From: Calliopsis andreniformis
Taxonomy: Eukaryota > Arthropoda > Insecta > Hymenoptera > Andrenidae
Reading direction: 5' to 3'
Assembly: GCF_051401765.1 (NCBI RefSeq)
Contig: NW_027480566.1
Span: forward strand, 496,001-560,000
Length of the DNA stretch: 64,000 nucleotides
The translations under genes were made by a program, and so were the position numbers. Positions 10,211-23,082 of the stretch are shown here, piece after piece. A model generated the notes under the pieces. That model had not been told where the DNA came from. It saw only the letters and a program-made list of their open reading frames with translations, and ran no database searches. The first letter of the stretch is position 1. Each line of letters starts with the position of its first letter.

Positions 10211-13201
10211 TTGAGGCACTCTAAAACTATTAGGCTGTTTTGCTCTCTGATGCCCGTGGACCGAGAGAACGTAGAATATCGGAGCGATCGTGTCGCTCCG
10301 GAGATCGAGCGAAAAAGTTCTAAGTCCCCGTTCGTGTCGTTCCGGAAGCCGAGCGAAAAAATTGTAAGTCCCCGTTCGTGTCGCTCCGGAACCGAAAGTC
10401 GTCGGTTCGAAACGAGAACGTTAGATCCTTATTCCTGATCGTTGGGGCACTCTAAAACTATTAGGCTGTTTTGCTCTCTGATGCCCGTGGACCGAGAGAA
10501 CGTAGAATATCGGAGCGATCGTGTCGCTCCGGAGTTCGAGCGAAAAAATTCTAAGTCCCCGTTCGTGTCGCTCCGGAACCGAATGTCGACGGAACGAAGG
10601 GACAACGGTAGATCCTTATTCCTGGTGCTCGCGGCTCTCTAAAACCATACACTTGTTGTCCTCTGTCTCTTACCTGTGTCGAGAAAATCGAGAATCATGG
10701 AGCGTTCGTGTCGCTCCGGAACCGAAAGTCGTCGGTTCGAAACGAGAACGTTAGATCCTTATTCCTGATCGTTGAGGCACTCTAAAACTATTAGGCTGTT
10801 TTACTCTCTGATGCCCGTGGACCGAGAGAACGTAGAATATCGGAGCGATCGTGTCGCTCCGGAGTTCGAGCGAAAGAGTTCTAAGTCCCCGTTCGTGTCG
10901 TTCCGGAGCCCGAGCGAAAAAATTGTAAGTCCCCGTTCGTGTCGCTCCGGAACGGAATCTCGACGGAACGAAGGGACAACGGTAGATCCTTATTCCTGGT
11001 GCTCGTGGCTCTCTAAAACCATACACTTGTTGTCCTCTGTCTCTTACCTGTGTCGAGATAATCGAGAATCATGGAGCGTTCGTGTCGCTCCGGAACCGAA
11101 AGTCGTCGGTTCGAAACGAGAACGTTAGATCCTTATTCCTGATCGTTGAGGCACTCTAAAACTATTAGGCTGTTTTGCTCTCTGATGCCCGTGGACCGAG
11201 AGAACGTAGAATATCGGAGCGATCGTGTCGCTCCGGAGTTCCAGCGAAAAAGTTCTAAGTCCCCGTTCGTGTCGCTCCGGAGCCCGAGCGAAAAAATTGT
11301 AAGTCCCCGTTCGTGTCGCTCCGGAACCGAAAGTCGTCGGTTCGAAACGAGAACGTTAGATCCTTATTCCTGATGGCTGAGGCACTCTAAAACTATTAGG
11401 CTGTTTTGCTCTCTGTTGCCCGTGGACCGAGAGAACGTAGAATATCGGAGCGATCGTGTCGCTCCGGAGTTCGAGCGAAAAAATTCTAAGTCCCCGTTCG
11501 TGTCGCTCCGGAACCGAATGTCGACGGAACGAAGGGACAACGGTAGATCCTTATTCCAGGTGCCCGCGGCTCTCTAAAACCATACACTTGTTGTCCTCTG
11601 TCTCTTACCTGTGTCGAGAAAATCGAGAATCAGGGAGCGTTCGTGTCGCTCCGGAACCGAAAGTCGTCGGTTCGAAACGAGAACGTTAGATCCTTATTCC
11701 TGATCGTTGAGGCACTCTAAAACTATTAGGCTGTTTTGCTCTCTGATGCCCGTGGACCGAGAGAACGTAGAATATCGGAGCGATCGTGTCGCTCCGGAGA
11801 TCGAGCGAAAAAGTTCTAAGTCCCCGTTCGTGTCGCTCCGGAGCCCGAGCGAAAAAATTGTAAGTCCCCGTTCGTGTCGCTCCGGAACCGAAAGTCGTCG
11901 GTTCGAAACGAGAACGTTAGATCCTTATTCCTGATGGCTGAGGCACTCTAAAACTATTAGGCTGTTTTGCTCTCTGATGCCCGTGGACCGAGAGAACGTA
12001 GAATATCGGAGCGATCGTGTCGCTCCGGAGTTCGAGCGAAAAAATTCTAAGTCCCCGTTCGTGTCGCTCCGGAACCGAATGTCGACGGAACGAAGGGCAA
12101 CGGTAGATCCTTATTCCTGGTGCTCGTGGCTCTCTAAAACCATACACTTGTTGTCCTCTGTCTCTTACCTGTGTCGAGATAATCGAGAATTATGGAGCGT
12201 TCGTGTCGCTCCGGAACCGAAAGTCGTCGGTTCGAAACGAGAACGTTAGATCCTTATTCCTGATGGCTGAGGCACTCTAAAACTATTAGGCTGTTTTGCT
12301 CTCTGATGCCCGTGGACCGAGAGAACGTAGAATATCGGAGCGATCGTGTCGCTCCGGAGATCGAGCGAAAAAGTTCTAAGTCCCCGTTCGTGTCGCTCCG
12401 GAACCCGAGCGAAAAAATTGTAAGTCCCCGTTCGTGTCGCTCCGGAACCGAAAGTCGTCGGTTCGAAACGAGAACGTTAGATCCTTATTCCTGATGGCTG
12501 AGGCACTCTAAAACTATTAGGCTGTTTTGCTCTCTGATGCCCGTGGACCGAGAGAACGTAGAATATCGGAGCGATCGTTTCGCTCCGGAGTTCGAGCGAA
12601 AAAATTCTAAGTCCCCGTTCGTGTCGCTCCGGAACCGAATGTCGACGGAACGAAGGGACAACGGTAGATCCTTATTCCAGGTGCCCGCGGCTCTCTAAAA
12701 CCATACGCTTGTTGTCCTCTGTCTCTTACCTGTGTCGAGAAAATCGAGAATCATGGAGCGTTCGTGTCGCTCCGGAACCGAAAGTCGTCGGTTCGAAACG
12801 AGAACGTTAGATCCTTATTCCTGATCGTTGGGGCACTCTAAAACTATTAGGCTGTTTTGCTCTCTGATGCCCGTGGACCGAGAGAACGTAGAATATCGGA
12901 GCGATCGTGTCGCTCCGGAGTTCGAGCGAAAAAGTTCTAAGTCCCCGTTCGTGTCGCTCCGGAGCCCGAGCGAAAAAATTGTAAGTCCCCGTTCGTGTCG
13001 CTCCGGAACCGAATGTCGACGGAACGAAGGGACAACGGTAGATCCTAATTCCTGGTGCTCGTGGCTCTCTAAAACCATACACTTGTTGTCCTCTGTCTCT
13101 TACCTGTGTCGAGATAATCGAGAATTATGGACCGTTCGTGTCGCTCCGGAACCGAAAGTCGTCGGTTCGAAACGAGAACGTTAGATCCTTATTCCTGATC
13201 G
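10211..13201 (+). repeat. Mixed satellite block rich in 231-bp monomers
   Basis: Monomers start at 10211 (231), 10442 (330), 10772 (374), 11146 (231), 11377 (330), 11707 (231), 11938 (329), 12267 (231), 12498 (330) and 12828 (374). The 10772 copy belongs to the same subtype as 6850 and 9089. 12267-13201 repeats 5255-6189. 231-bp monomers use GGAGATCGAGCG or GGAGTTCGAGCG in their first 44-bp module. Confidence 0.92.
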
Positions 13202-14465
13202 TTGAGGCACTCTAAAACTATTAGGCTGTTTTGCTCTCTGATGCCCGTGGACCGAGAGAACGTAGAATATCGGAGCGATCGTGTCGCTCCGGAGTTCGAG
13301 CGAAAGAGTTCTAAGTCCCCGTTCGTGTCGCTCCGGAGCCCGAGCGAAAAAATTGTAAGTCCCCGTTCGTGTCGCTCCGGAACGGAATCTCGACGGAACG
13401 AAGGGACAACGGTAGATCCTTATTCCTGGTGCTCGTGGCTCTCTAAAACCATACACTTGTTGTCCTCTGTCTCTTACCTGTGTCGAGAAAATCGAGAATC
13501 ATGGAGCGTTCGTGTCGCTCCGGAACCGAAAGTCGTCGGTTCGAAACGAGAACGTTAGATCCTTATTCCTGATCGTTGAGGCACTCTAAAACTATTAGGC
13601 TGTTTTGCTCTCTGATGCCCGTGGACCGAGAGAACGTAGCATATCGGAGCGATCGTGTCGCTCCGGAGATCGAGAGAAAAAGTTCTAAGTCCCCGTTCGT
13701 GTCGCTCCGGAGCCCGAGCGAAAAAATTGTAAGTCCCCGTTCGTGTCGCTCCGGAACCGAAAGTCGTCGGTTCGAAACGAGAACGTTAGATCCTTATTCC
13801 TGATGGCTGAGGCACTCTAAAACTATTAGGCTGTTTTGCTCTCTGATGCCCGTGGACCGAGAGAACGTAGAATATCGGAGCGATCGTGTCGCTCCGGAGT
13901 TCGAGCGAAAAAATTCTAAGTCCCCGTTCGTGTCGCTCCGGAACCGAATGTCGACGGAACGAAGGGCAACGGTAGATCCTTATTCCTGGTGCTCGTGGCT
14001 CTCTAAAACCATACACTTGTTGTCCTCTGTCTCTTACCTGTGTCGAGATAATCGAGAATTATGGAGCGTTCGTGTCGCTCCGGAACCGAAAGTCGTCGGT
14101 TCGAAACGAGAACGTTAGATCCTTATTCCTGATGGCTGAGGCACTCTAAAACTATTAGGCTGTTTTGCTCTCTGATGCCCGTGGACCGAGAGAACGTAGA
14201 ATATCGGAGCGATCGTGTCGCTCCGGAGTTCGAGCGAAAAAATTCTAAGTCCCCGTTCGTGTCGCTCCGGAACCGAATGTCGACGGAACGAAGGGACAAC
14301 GGTAGATCCTTATTCCAGGTGCCCGCGGCTCTCTAAAACCATACACTTGTTGTCCTCTGTCTCTTACCTGTGTCGAGAAAATCGAGAATCATGGAGCGTT
14401 CGTGTCGCTCCGGAACCGAAAGTCGTCGGTTCGAAACGAGAACGTTAGATCCTTATTCCTGATCG
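13202..14465 (+). repeat. Satellite block; partial copy of 11.7-12.3 kb
   Basis: Monomers start at 13202 (374), 13576 (231), 13807 (329) and 14136 (330). 13576-14135 corresponds to 11707-12266 with an offset of 1,869 bp, including the one-base loss in AGGGCAACGG. The copy at 13576 has private changes AGCATATCGG and GATCGAGAGAAAAAG. Confidence 0.9.
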
Positions 14466-17400
14466 TTGAGGCACTCTAAAACTATTAGGCTGTTTTGCTC
14501 TCTGATGCCCGTGGACCGAGAGAACGTAGAATATCGGAGCGATCGTGTCGCTCCGGAGATCGAGCGAAAAAGTTCTAAGTCCCCGTTCGTGTCGCTCCGG
14601 AGCCCGAGCGAAAAAATTGTAAGTCCCCGTTCGTGTCGCTCCGGAACCGAAAGTCGTCGGTTCGAAACGAGAACGTTAGATCCTTATTCCTGATCGTTGA
14701 GGCACTCTAAAACTATTAGGCTGTTTTGCTCTCTGATGCCCGTGGACCGAGAGAACGTAGAATATCGGAGCGATCGTGTCGCTCCGGAGTTCGAGCGAAA
14801 AAATTCTAAGTCCCCGTTCGTGTCGCTCCGGAACCGAATGTCGACGGAACGAAGGGACAACGGTAGATCCTTATTCCTGGTGCTCGCGGCTCTCTAAAAC
14901 CATACACTTGTTGTCCTCTGTCTCTTACTTGTGTCGAGAAAATCGAGAATCATGGAGCGTTCGTGTCGCTCCGGAACCGAAAGTCGTCGGTTCGAAACGA
15001 GAACGTTAGATCCTTATTCCTGATCGTTGAGGCACTCTAAAACTATTAGGCTGTTTTGCTCTCTGATGCCCGTGGACCGAGAGAACGTAGAATATCGGAG
15101 CGATCGTGTCGCTCCGGAGTTCGAGCGAAAGAGTTCTAAGTCCCCGTTCGTGTCGCTCCGGAGCCCGAGCGAAAAAATTGTAAGTCACCGTTCGTGTCGC
15201 TCCGGAACGGAATCTCGACGGAACGAAGGGACAACGGTAGATCCTTATTCCTGGTGCTCGTGGCTCTCTAAAACCATACACTTGTTGTCCTCTGTCTCTT
15301 ACCTGTGTCGAGATAATCGAGAATTATGGAGCGTTCGTGTCGCTCCGGAACCGAAAGTCGTCGGTTCGAAACGAGAACGTTAGATCCTTATTCCTGATCG
15401 TTGAGGCACTCTAAAACTATTAGGCTGTTTTGCTCTCTGATGCCCGTGGACCGAGAGAACGTAGAATATCGGAGCGATCATGTCGCTCCGGCGTTCTTAG
15501 CGAAAAAATTCTAAGTCCCCGTTCGTGTCGCTCCGAAGGCCGAGCGAAAAAATTCTAAGTCCCCGTTCGTGTCGCTCCGGAACCGAATGTCGACGGAACG
15601 AAGGGACAACGGTAGATCCTTATTCCTGGTGCTCGTGGCTCTCTAAAACCATACACTTGTTGTCCTCTGTCTCTTACCTGTGTCGAGATAATCGAGAATC
15701 ATGGAGCGTTCGTGTCGCTCCGGAACCGAAAGTCGTCGGTTCGAAACGAGAACGTTAGATCCTTATTCCTGATCGTTGAGGCACTCTAAAACTATTAGGC
15801 TGTTTTGCTCTCTGATGCCCGTGGACCGAGAGAACGTAGAATATCGGAGCGATCGTGTCGCTCCGGAGTTCGAGCTAAAACATTCTAAGTCCCCGTTCGT
15901 GTCGCTCCGGAACCGAATGTCGACGGAACGAAGGGACAACGGTAGATCCTTATTCCTGGTGCTCGTGGCTCTCTAAAACCATACACTTGTTGTCCTCTGT
16001 CTCTTACCTGTGTCGAGATAATCGAGAATCATGGAGCGTTCGTGTCGCTCCGGAACCGAAAGTCGTCGGTTCGAAACGAGAACGTTAGATCCTTATTCCT
16101 GATCGTTGAGGCACTCTAAAACTATTAGGCTGTTTTGCTCTCTGATGCCCGTGGACCGAGAGAACGTGGAATATCGGAGCGATCGTGTCGCTCCGGAGTT
16201 CGAGCGAAAAAATTCCAAGTCCCCGTTCGTGTCGCTCCGGAACCGAATGTCGACGGAACGAAGGGACAACGGTAGATCATTATTCCTGGTGCTCGTGGCT
16301 CTCTAAAACCATACACTTGTTGTCCTCTGTCTCTTACCTGTGTCGAGATAATCGAGAATCATGGAGCGTTCGTGTCGCTCCGGATCCGAAAGTCATCGGT
16401 TCGAAACGAGAACGTTAGATCCTTATTCCTGATGGCTGAGGCACTCTAAAACTATTAGGCTGTTTTGCTCTCTGATGCCCGTGGACCGAGAGAACGTAGA
16501 ATGTCGGAGCGATCGTGTCGCTCCGGAGTTCGAGCGAAAAAATTCTAAGTCCCCGTTCGTGTCGCTCCGGAGCCCGAGCGAAAAAATTCTAAGTCCCCGT
16601 TCGTGTCGCTCCGGAACCGAATGTCGACGGAACGAAGGGACAACGGTAGATCCTTATTCCTGGTGCTCGTGGCTCTCTAAAACCATACACTTGTTGTCCT
16701 CTGTCTCTTACCTGTGTCGAGATAATCGAGAATTATGGAGCGTTCGTGTCGCTCCGGAACCGAAAGTCGTCGGTTCGAAACGAGAACGTTAGATCCTTAT
16801 TCCTGATCGTTGAGGCACTCTAAAACTATTAGGCTGTTTTGCTCTCTGATGCCCGTGGACCGAGAGAACGTAGAATATCGGAGCGATCGTGTCGCTCCGG
16901 AGTTCGAGCGAAAAAGTTCTAAGTCCCCGTTCGTGTCGCTCCGGAGCCCGAGCGAAAAAATTGTAAGTCCCCGTTCGTGTCGCTCCGGAACCGAATGTCG
17001 ACGGAACGAAGGGACAACGGTAGATCCTTATTCCTGGTGCTCGTGGCTCTCTAAAACCATACACTTGTTGTCCTCTGTCTCTTACCTGTGTCGAGATAAT
17101 CGAGAATTATGGAGCGTTCGTGTCGCTCCGGAACCGAAAGTCGTCGGTTCGGAACGAGAACGTTAGATCCTTATTCCTGATCGTTGAGGCACTCTAAAAC
17201 TATTAGGCTGTTTTGCTCTCTGATGCCCGTGGACCGAGAGAACGTAGAATATCGGAGCGATCATGTCGCTCCGGAGTTCTTAGCGAAAAAATTCTAAGTC
17301 CCCGTTCGTGTCGCTCCGAAGGCCGAGCGAAAAAATTCTAAGTCCCCGTTCGTGTCGCTACGGAACCGAATGTCGTCGGAACGAAGGGACAACGGTAGAT

Positions 17401-17932
17401 CCTTATTCCTGGTGCTCGTGGCTCTCTAAAACCATACACTTGTTGTCCTCTGTCTCTTACCTGTGTCGAGATAATCGAGAATCATGGAGCGTTCGTGTCG
17501 CTCCGGAACCGAAAGTCGTCGGTTCGAAACGAGAACGTTAGATTCTTATTCCTGATCGTTGAGGCACTCTAAAACTATTAGGCTGTTTTGCTCTCTGATG
17601 CCCGTGGACCGAGAGAACGTAGAATGTCGGAGCGATCGTGTCGCTCAGGAGTTCGAGCGAGAAAATTCTAAGTCCCCGGTCGTGTCGCTCCGGAGCCCGA
17701 GCGAAAAAATTCTAAGTCCCCGTTCGTGTCGCTCCGGAACCGAATGTCGACGGAACGAAGGGACAACGGTAGATCCTTATTCCTGGTGCTCGTGGCTCTC
17801 TAAAACCATACACTTGTTGTCCTCTGTCTCTTACCTGTGTCGAGAAAATCGAGAATCATGGAGCGTTCGTGTCGCTCCGGAACCGAAAGTCGTCGGTTCG
17901 AAACGAGAACGTTAGATCCTTATTCCTGATCG
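14466..17932 (+). repeat. Spaced duplication of 3.5 kb, copy 1 (offset 4,688 bp)
   Basis: Monomers start at 14466 (231), 14697 (330), 15027 (374), 15401 (375), 15776 (330), 16106 (330), 16436 (374), 16810 (374), 17184 (375) and 17559 (374). The same ten lengths recur in order at 19154-22620. Monomers at 15401 and 17184 are the first of the 375-bp subtype, with GTTCTTAGCG in the first 44-bp module and CTCCGAAGGCCGAGCG in the second. Scattered substitutions separate the two copies, for example CGCTCAGGAG at 17,643 against CGCTCCGGAG. Confidence 0.93.
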
Positions 17933-19153
17933 TTGAGGCACTCTAAAACTATTAGGCTGTTTTGCTCTCTGATGCCCGTGGACCGAGAGAACGTAGAATA
18001 TCGGAGCGATCGTGTCGCACCGGAGTTCGAGCGAAAAAATTCCAAGTCCCCGTTCGTGTCGCTCCGGAACCGAATGTCGACGGAACGAAGGGACAACGGT
18101 AGATCCTTATTCCAGGTGCCCGCGGCTCTCTAAAACCATACACTTGTTGTCCTCTGTCTCTTACCTGTGTCGAGAAAATCGAGAATCATGGAGCGTTCGT
18201 GTCGCTCCGGAACCGAAAGTCGTCGGTTCGAAACGAGAACGTTAGATCCTTATTCCTGATCGTTGGGGCACTCTAAAACTATTAGGCTGTTTTGCTCTCT
18301 GATGCCCGTGGACCGAGAGAACGTAGAATATCGGAGCGATCGTGTCACTCCGGAGTTCGAGCGAAAAAATTCTAAGTCCCCGTTCGTGTCGCTCCGGAAC
18401 CGAATGTCGACGGAACGAAGGGACAACGGTAGATCCTTATTCCTGGTGCTCGTGGCTCTCTAAAACCATACACTTGTTGTCCTCTGTCTCTTACCTGTGT
18501 CGAGATAATCGAGAATTATGGAGCGTTCGTGTCGCTCCGGAACCGAAAGTCGTCGGTTCGAAACGAGAACGTTAGATCCTTATTCCTGATCGTTGAGGCA
18601 CTCTAAAACTATTAGGCTGTTTTGCTCTCTGATGCCCGTGGACCGAGAGAACGTAGAATATCGGAGCGATCGTGTCGCTCCGGAGTTCGAGCTAAAACAT
18701 TCTAAGTCCCCGTTCGTGTCGCTCCGGAACCGAATGTCGACGGAACGAAGGGACAACGTTAGATCCTTATTCCTGGTGCTCGTGGCTCTCTAAAACCATA
18801 CACTTGTTGTCCTCTGTCTCTTACCTGTGTCGAGATAATCGAGAATCATGGAGCGTTCGTGTCGCTCCGGAACCGAAAGTCGTCGGTTCGAAACGAGAAC
18901 GTTAGATCCTTATTCCTGATCGTTGAGGTACTCTAAAACTATTAGGCTGTTTTGCTCTCTGATGCCCGTGGACCGAGAGAACGTAGAATATCGGAGCGAT
19001 CGTGTCGCTCCGGAGATCGAGCGAAAAAGTTCTAAGTCCCCGTTCGTGTCGCTCCGGAGCCCGAGCGAAAAAATTGTAAGTCCCCGTTCGTGTCGCTCCG
19101 GAACCGAAAGTCGTCGGTTCGAAACGAGAACGTTAGATCCTTATTCCTGATGG
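17933..19153 (+). repeat. Satellite spacer between the two 3.5-kb copies
   Basis: Monomers start at 17933 (330), 18263 (330), 18593 (330) and 18923 (231). The 17933 copy has CGCACCGGAG, the 18263 copy GTGTCACTCCGG and a GGGGCAC start, and the 18593 copy the GCTAAAACATTC module. No internal copy of the flanking duplication. Confidence 0.9.
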
Positions 19154-22100
19154 CTGAGGCACTCTAAAACTATTAGGCTGTTTTGCTCTCTGATGCCCGT
19201 GGACCGAGAGAACGTAGAATATCGGAGCGATCGTGTCGCTCCGGAGATCGAGCGAAAAAGTTCTAAGTCCCCGTTCGTGTCGCTCCGGAGCCCGAGCGAA
19301 AAAATTGAAAGTCCCCGTTCGTGTCGCTCCGGAACCGAAAGTCGTCGGTTCGAAACGAGAACGTTAGATCCTTATTCCTGATGGCTGAGGCACTCTAAAA
19401 CTATTAGGCTGTTTTGCTCTCTGATGCCCGTGGACCGAGAGAACGTAGAATATCGGAGCGATCGTGTCGCTCCGGAGTTCGAGCGAAAAAATTCTAAGTC
19501 CCCGTTCGTGTCGCTCCGGAACCGAATGTCGACGGAACGAAGGGACAACGGTAGATCCTTATTCCAGGTGCCCGCGGCTCTCTAAAACCATACACTTGTT
19601 GTCCTCTGTCTCTTACCTGTGTCGAGAAAATCGAGAATCATGGAGCGTTCGTGTCGCTCCGGAACCGAAAGTCGTCGGTTCGAAACGAGAACGTTAGATC
19701 CTTATTCCTGATCGTTGGGGCACTCTAAAACTATTAGGCTGTTTTGCTCTCTGATGCCCGTGGACCGAGAGAACGTAGAATATCGGAGCGATCGTGTCGC
19801 TCCGGAGTTCGAGCGAAAGAGTTCTAAGTCCCCGTTCGTGTCGCTCCGGAGCCCGAGCGAAAAAATTGTAAGTCACCGTTCGTGTCGCTCCGGAACGGAA
19901 TCTCGACGGAACGAAGGGACAACGGTAGATCCTTATTCCTGGTGCTCGTGGCTCTCTAAAACCATACACTTGTTGTCCTCTGTCTCTTACCTGTGTCGAG
20001 ATAATCGAGAATTATGGAGCGTTCGTGTCGCTCCGGAACCGAAAGTCGTCGGTTCGAAACGAGAACGTTAGATCCTTATTCCTGATCGTTGAGGCACTCT
20101 AAAACTATTAGGCTGTTTTGCTCTCTGATGCCCGTGGACAGAGAGAACGTAGAATATCGGAGCGATCATGTCGCTCCGGCGTTCTTAGCGAAAAAATTCT
20201 AAGTCCCCGTTCGTGTCGCTCCGAAGGCCGAGCGAAAAAATTCTAAGTCCCCGTTCGTGTCGCTCCGGAACCGAGTGTCGACGGAACGAAGGGACAACGG
20301 TAGATCCTTATTCCTGGTGCTCGTGGCTCTCTAAAACCATACACTTGTTGTCCTCTGTCTCTTACCTGTGTCGAGATAATCGAGAATCATGGAGCGTTCG
20401 TGTCGCTCCGGAACCGAAAGTCGTCGGTTCGAAACGAGAACGTTAGATCCTTATTCCTGATCGTTGAGGCACTCTAAAACTATTTGGCTGTTTTGCTCTC
20501 TGATGCCCGTGGACCGAGAGAACGTAGAATATCGGAGCGATCGTGTCGCTCCGGAGTTCGAGCTAAAACATTCTAAGTCCCCGTTCGTGTCGCTCCGGAA
20601 CCGAATGTCGACGGAACGAAGGGACAACGGTAGATCCTTGTTCCTGGTGCTCGTGGCTCTCTAAAACCATACACTTGTTGTCCTCTGTCTCTTACCTGTG
20701 TCGAGATAATCGAGAATCATGGAGCGTTCGTGTCGCTCCGGAACCGAAAGTCGTCGGTTCGAAACGAGAACGTTAGATCCTTATTCCTGATCGTTGAGGC
20801 ACTCTAAAACTATTAGGCTGTTTTGCTCTCTGATGCCCGTGGACCGAGAGAACGTGGAATATCGGAGCGATCGTGTCGCTCCGGAGTTCGAGCGAAAAAA
20901 TTCCAAGTCCCCGTTCGTGTCGCTCCGGAACCGAATGTCGACGGAACGAAGGGACAACGGTAGATCATTATTCCTGGTGCTCGTGGCTCTCTAAAACCAT
21001 ACACTTGTTGTCCTCTGTCTCTTACCTGTGTCGAGATAATCGAGAATCATGGAGCGTTCGTGTCGCTCCGGATCCGAAAGTCATCGGTTCGAAACGAGAA
21101 CGTTAGATCCTTATTCCTGATGGCTGAGGCACTCTAAAACTATTAGGCTGTTTTGCTCTCTGATGCCCGTGGACCGAGAGAACGTAGAATGTCGGAGCGA
21201 TCGTGTCGCTCCGGAGTTCGAGCGAAAAAATTCTAAGTCCCCGTTCGTGTCGCTCCGGAGCCCGAGCGAAAAAATTCTAAGTCCCCGTTCGTGTCGCTCC
21301 GGAACCGAATGTCGACGGAACGAAGGGACAACGGTAGATCCTTATTCCTGGTGCTCGTGGCTCTCTAAAACCATACACTTGTTGTCCTCTGTCTCTTACC
21401 TGTGTCGAGATAATCGAGAATTATGGAGCGTTCGTGTCGCTCCGGAACCGAAAGTCGTCGGTTCGAAACGAGAACGTTAGATCCTTATTCCTGATCGTTG
21501 AGGCACTCTAAAACTATTAGGCTGTTTTGCTCTCTGATGCCCGTGGACCGAGAGAACGTAGAATATCGGAGCGATCGTGTCGCTCCGGAGTTCGAGCGAA
21601 AAAGTTCTAAGTCCCCGTTCGTGTCGCTCCGGAGCCCGAGCGAAAAAATTGTAAGTCCCCGTTCGTGTCGCTCCGGAACCGAATGTCGACGGAACGAAGG
21701 GACAACGGTAGATCCTTATTCCTGGTGCTCGTGGCTCTCTAAAACCATACACTTGTTGTCCTCCGTCTCTTACCTGTGTCGAGATAATCGAGAATTATGG
21801 AGCGTTCGTGTCGCTCCGGAACCGAAAGTCGTCGGTTCGGAACGAGAACGTTAGATCCTTATTCCTGATCGTTGAGGCACTCTAAAACTATTAGGCTGTT
21901 TTGCTCTCTGATGCCCGTGGACCGAGAGAACGTAGAATATCGGAGCGATCATGTCGCTCCGGAGTTCTTAGCGAAAAAATTCTAAGTCCCCGTTCGTGTC
22001 GCTCCGAAGGCCGAGCGAAAAAATTCTAAGTCCCCGTTCGTGTCGCTACGGAACCGAATGTCGTCGGAACGAAGGGACAACGGTAGATCCTTATTCCTGG

Positions 22101-22620
22101 TGCTCGTGGCTCTCTAAAACCATACACTTGTTGTCCTCTGTCTCTTACCTGTGTCGAGATAATCGAGAATCATGGAGCGTTCGTGTCGCTCCGGAACCGA
22201 AAGTCGTCGGTTCGAAACGAGAACGTTAGATTCTTATTCCTGATCGTTGAGGCACTCTAAAACTATTAGGCTGTTTTGCTCTCTGATGCCCGTGGACCGA
22301 GAGAACGTAGAATGTCGGAGCGATCGTGTCGCTCCGGAGTTCGAGCGAGAAAATTCTAAGTCCCCGGTCGTGTCGCTCCGGAGCCCGAGCGAAAAAATTC
22401 TAAGTCCCCGTTCGTGTCGCTCCGGAACCGAATGTCGACGGAACGAAGGGACAACGGTAGATCCTTATTCCTGGTGCTCGTGGCTCTCTAGAACCATACA
22501 CTTGTTGTCCTCTGTCTCTTACCTGTGTCGAGATAATCGAGAATCATGGAGCGTTCGTGTCGCTCCGGAACCGAAAGTCGTCGGTTCGAAACGAGAACGT
22601 TAGATCCTTATTCCTGATCG
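19154..22620 (+). repeat. Spaced duplication of 3.5 kb, copy 2
   Basis: Monomers start at 19154 (231), 19385 (330), 19715 (374), 20089 (375), 20464 (330), 20794 (330), 21124 (374), 21498 (374), 21872 (375) and 22247 (374), each 4,688 bp after its partner. Closest matching begins near 19,690; the preceding monomer differs in its A module. Private changes include GGACAGAGAG (about 20,139), GAGTGTCGACGG (about 20,275), TATTTGGCTG (about 20,484) and CCTCCGTCTC (about 21,763). The copies part again near 22,520 (GAGATAATCG here, GAGAAAATCG in copy 1). Confidence 0.93.
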
Positions 22621-23082
22621 TTGAGGCACTGTAAAACTATTAGGCTGTTTTGCTCTCTGATGCCCGTGGACCGAGAGAACGTAGAATATCGGAGCGATCG
22701 TGTCGCTCCGGAGTTCGAGCGAAAAAGTTCTAAGTCCCCGTTCGTGTCGCTCCGGAGCCCGAGCGAAAAAATTGTAAGTCCCCGTTCGTGTCGCTCCGGA
22801 ACCGAAAGTCGTCGGTTCGAAACGAGAACGTTAGATCCTTATTCCTGATGGTTGAGGCACTCTAAAACTATTAGGCTGTTTTGCTCTCTGATGCCCGTGG
22901 ACCGAGAGACCGTAGAATATCGGAGCGATCGTGTCGCTCCGGAGATCGAGCGAAATAGTTCTAAGTCCCCGTTCGTGTCGCTCCGGAGCCCGAGCGAAAA
23001 AATTGTAAGTCCCCGTTCGTGTCGCTCCGGAACCGAAAGTCGTCGGTTCGAAACGAGAACGTTAGATCCTTATTCCTGATGG
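22621..23082 (+). repeat. Two 231-bp monomers in tandem
   Basis: Monomers at 22621 (231, marked by GGCACTGTAAAAC) and 22852 (231, marked by GAGAGACCGTAG and GCGAAATAGTTC). Adjacent 231-bp monomers are uncommon; 18923/19154 is the other case seen. The GGCACTGTAAAAC mark recurs at 50600 after an identical-looking 374-bp monomer. Confidence 0.92.
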
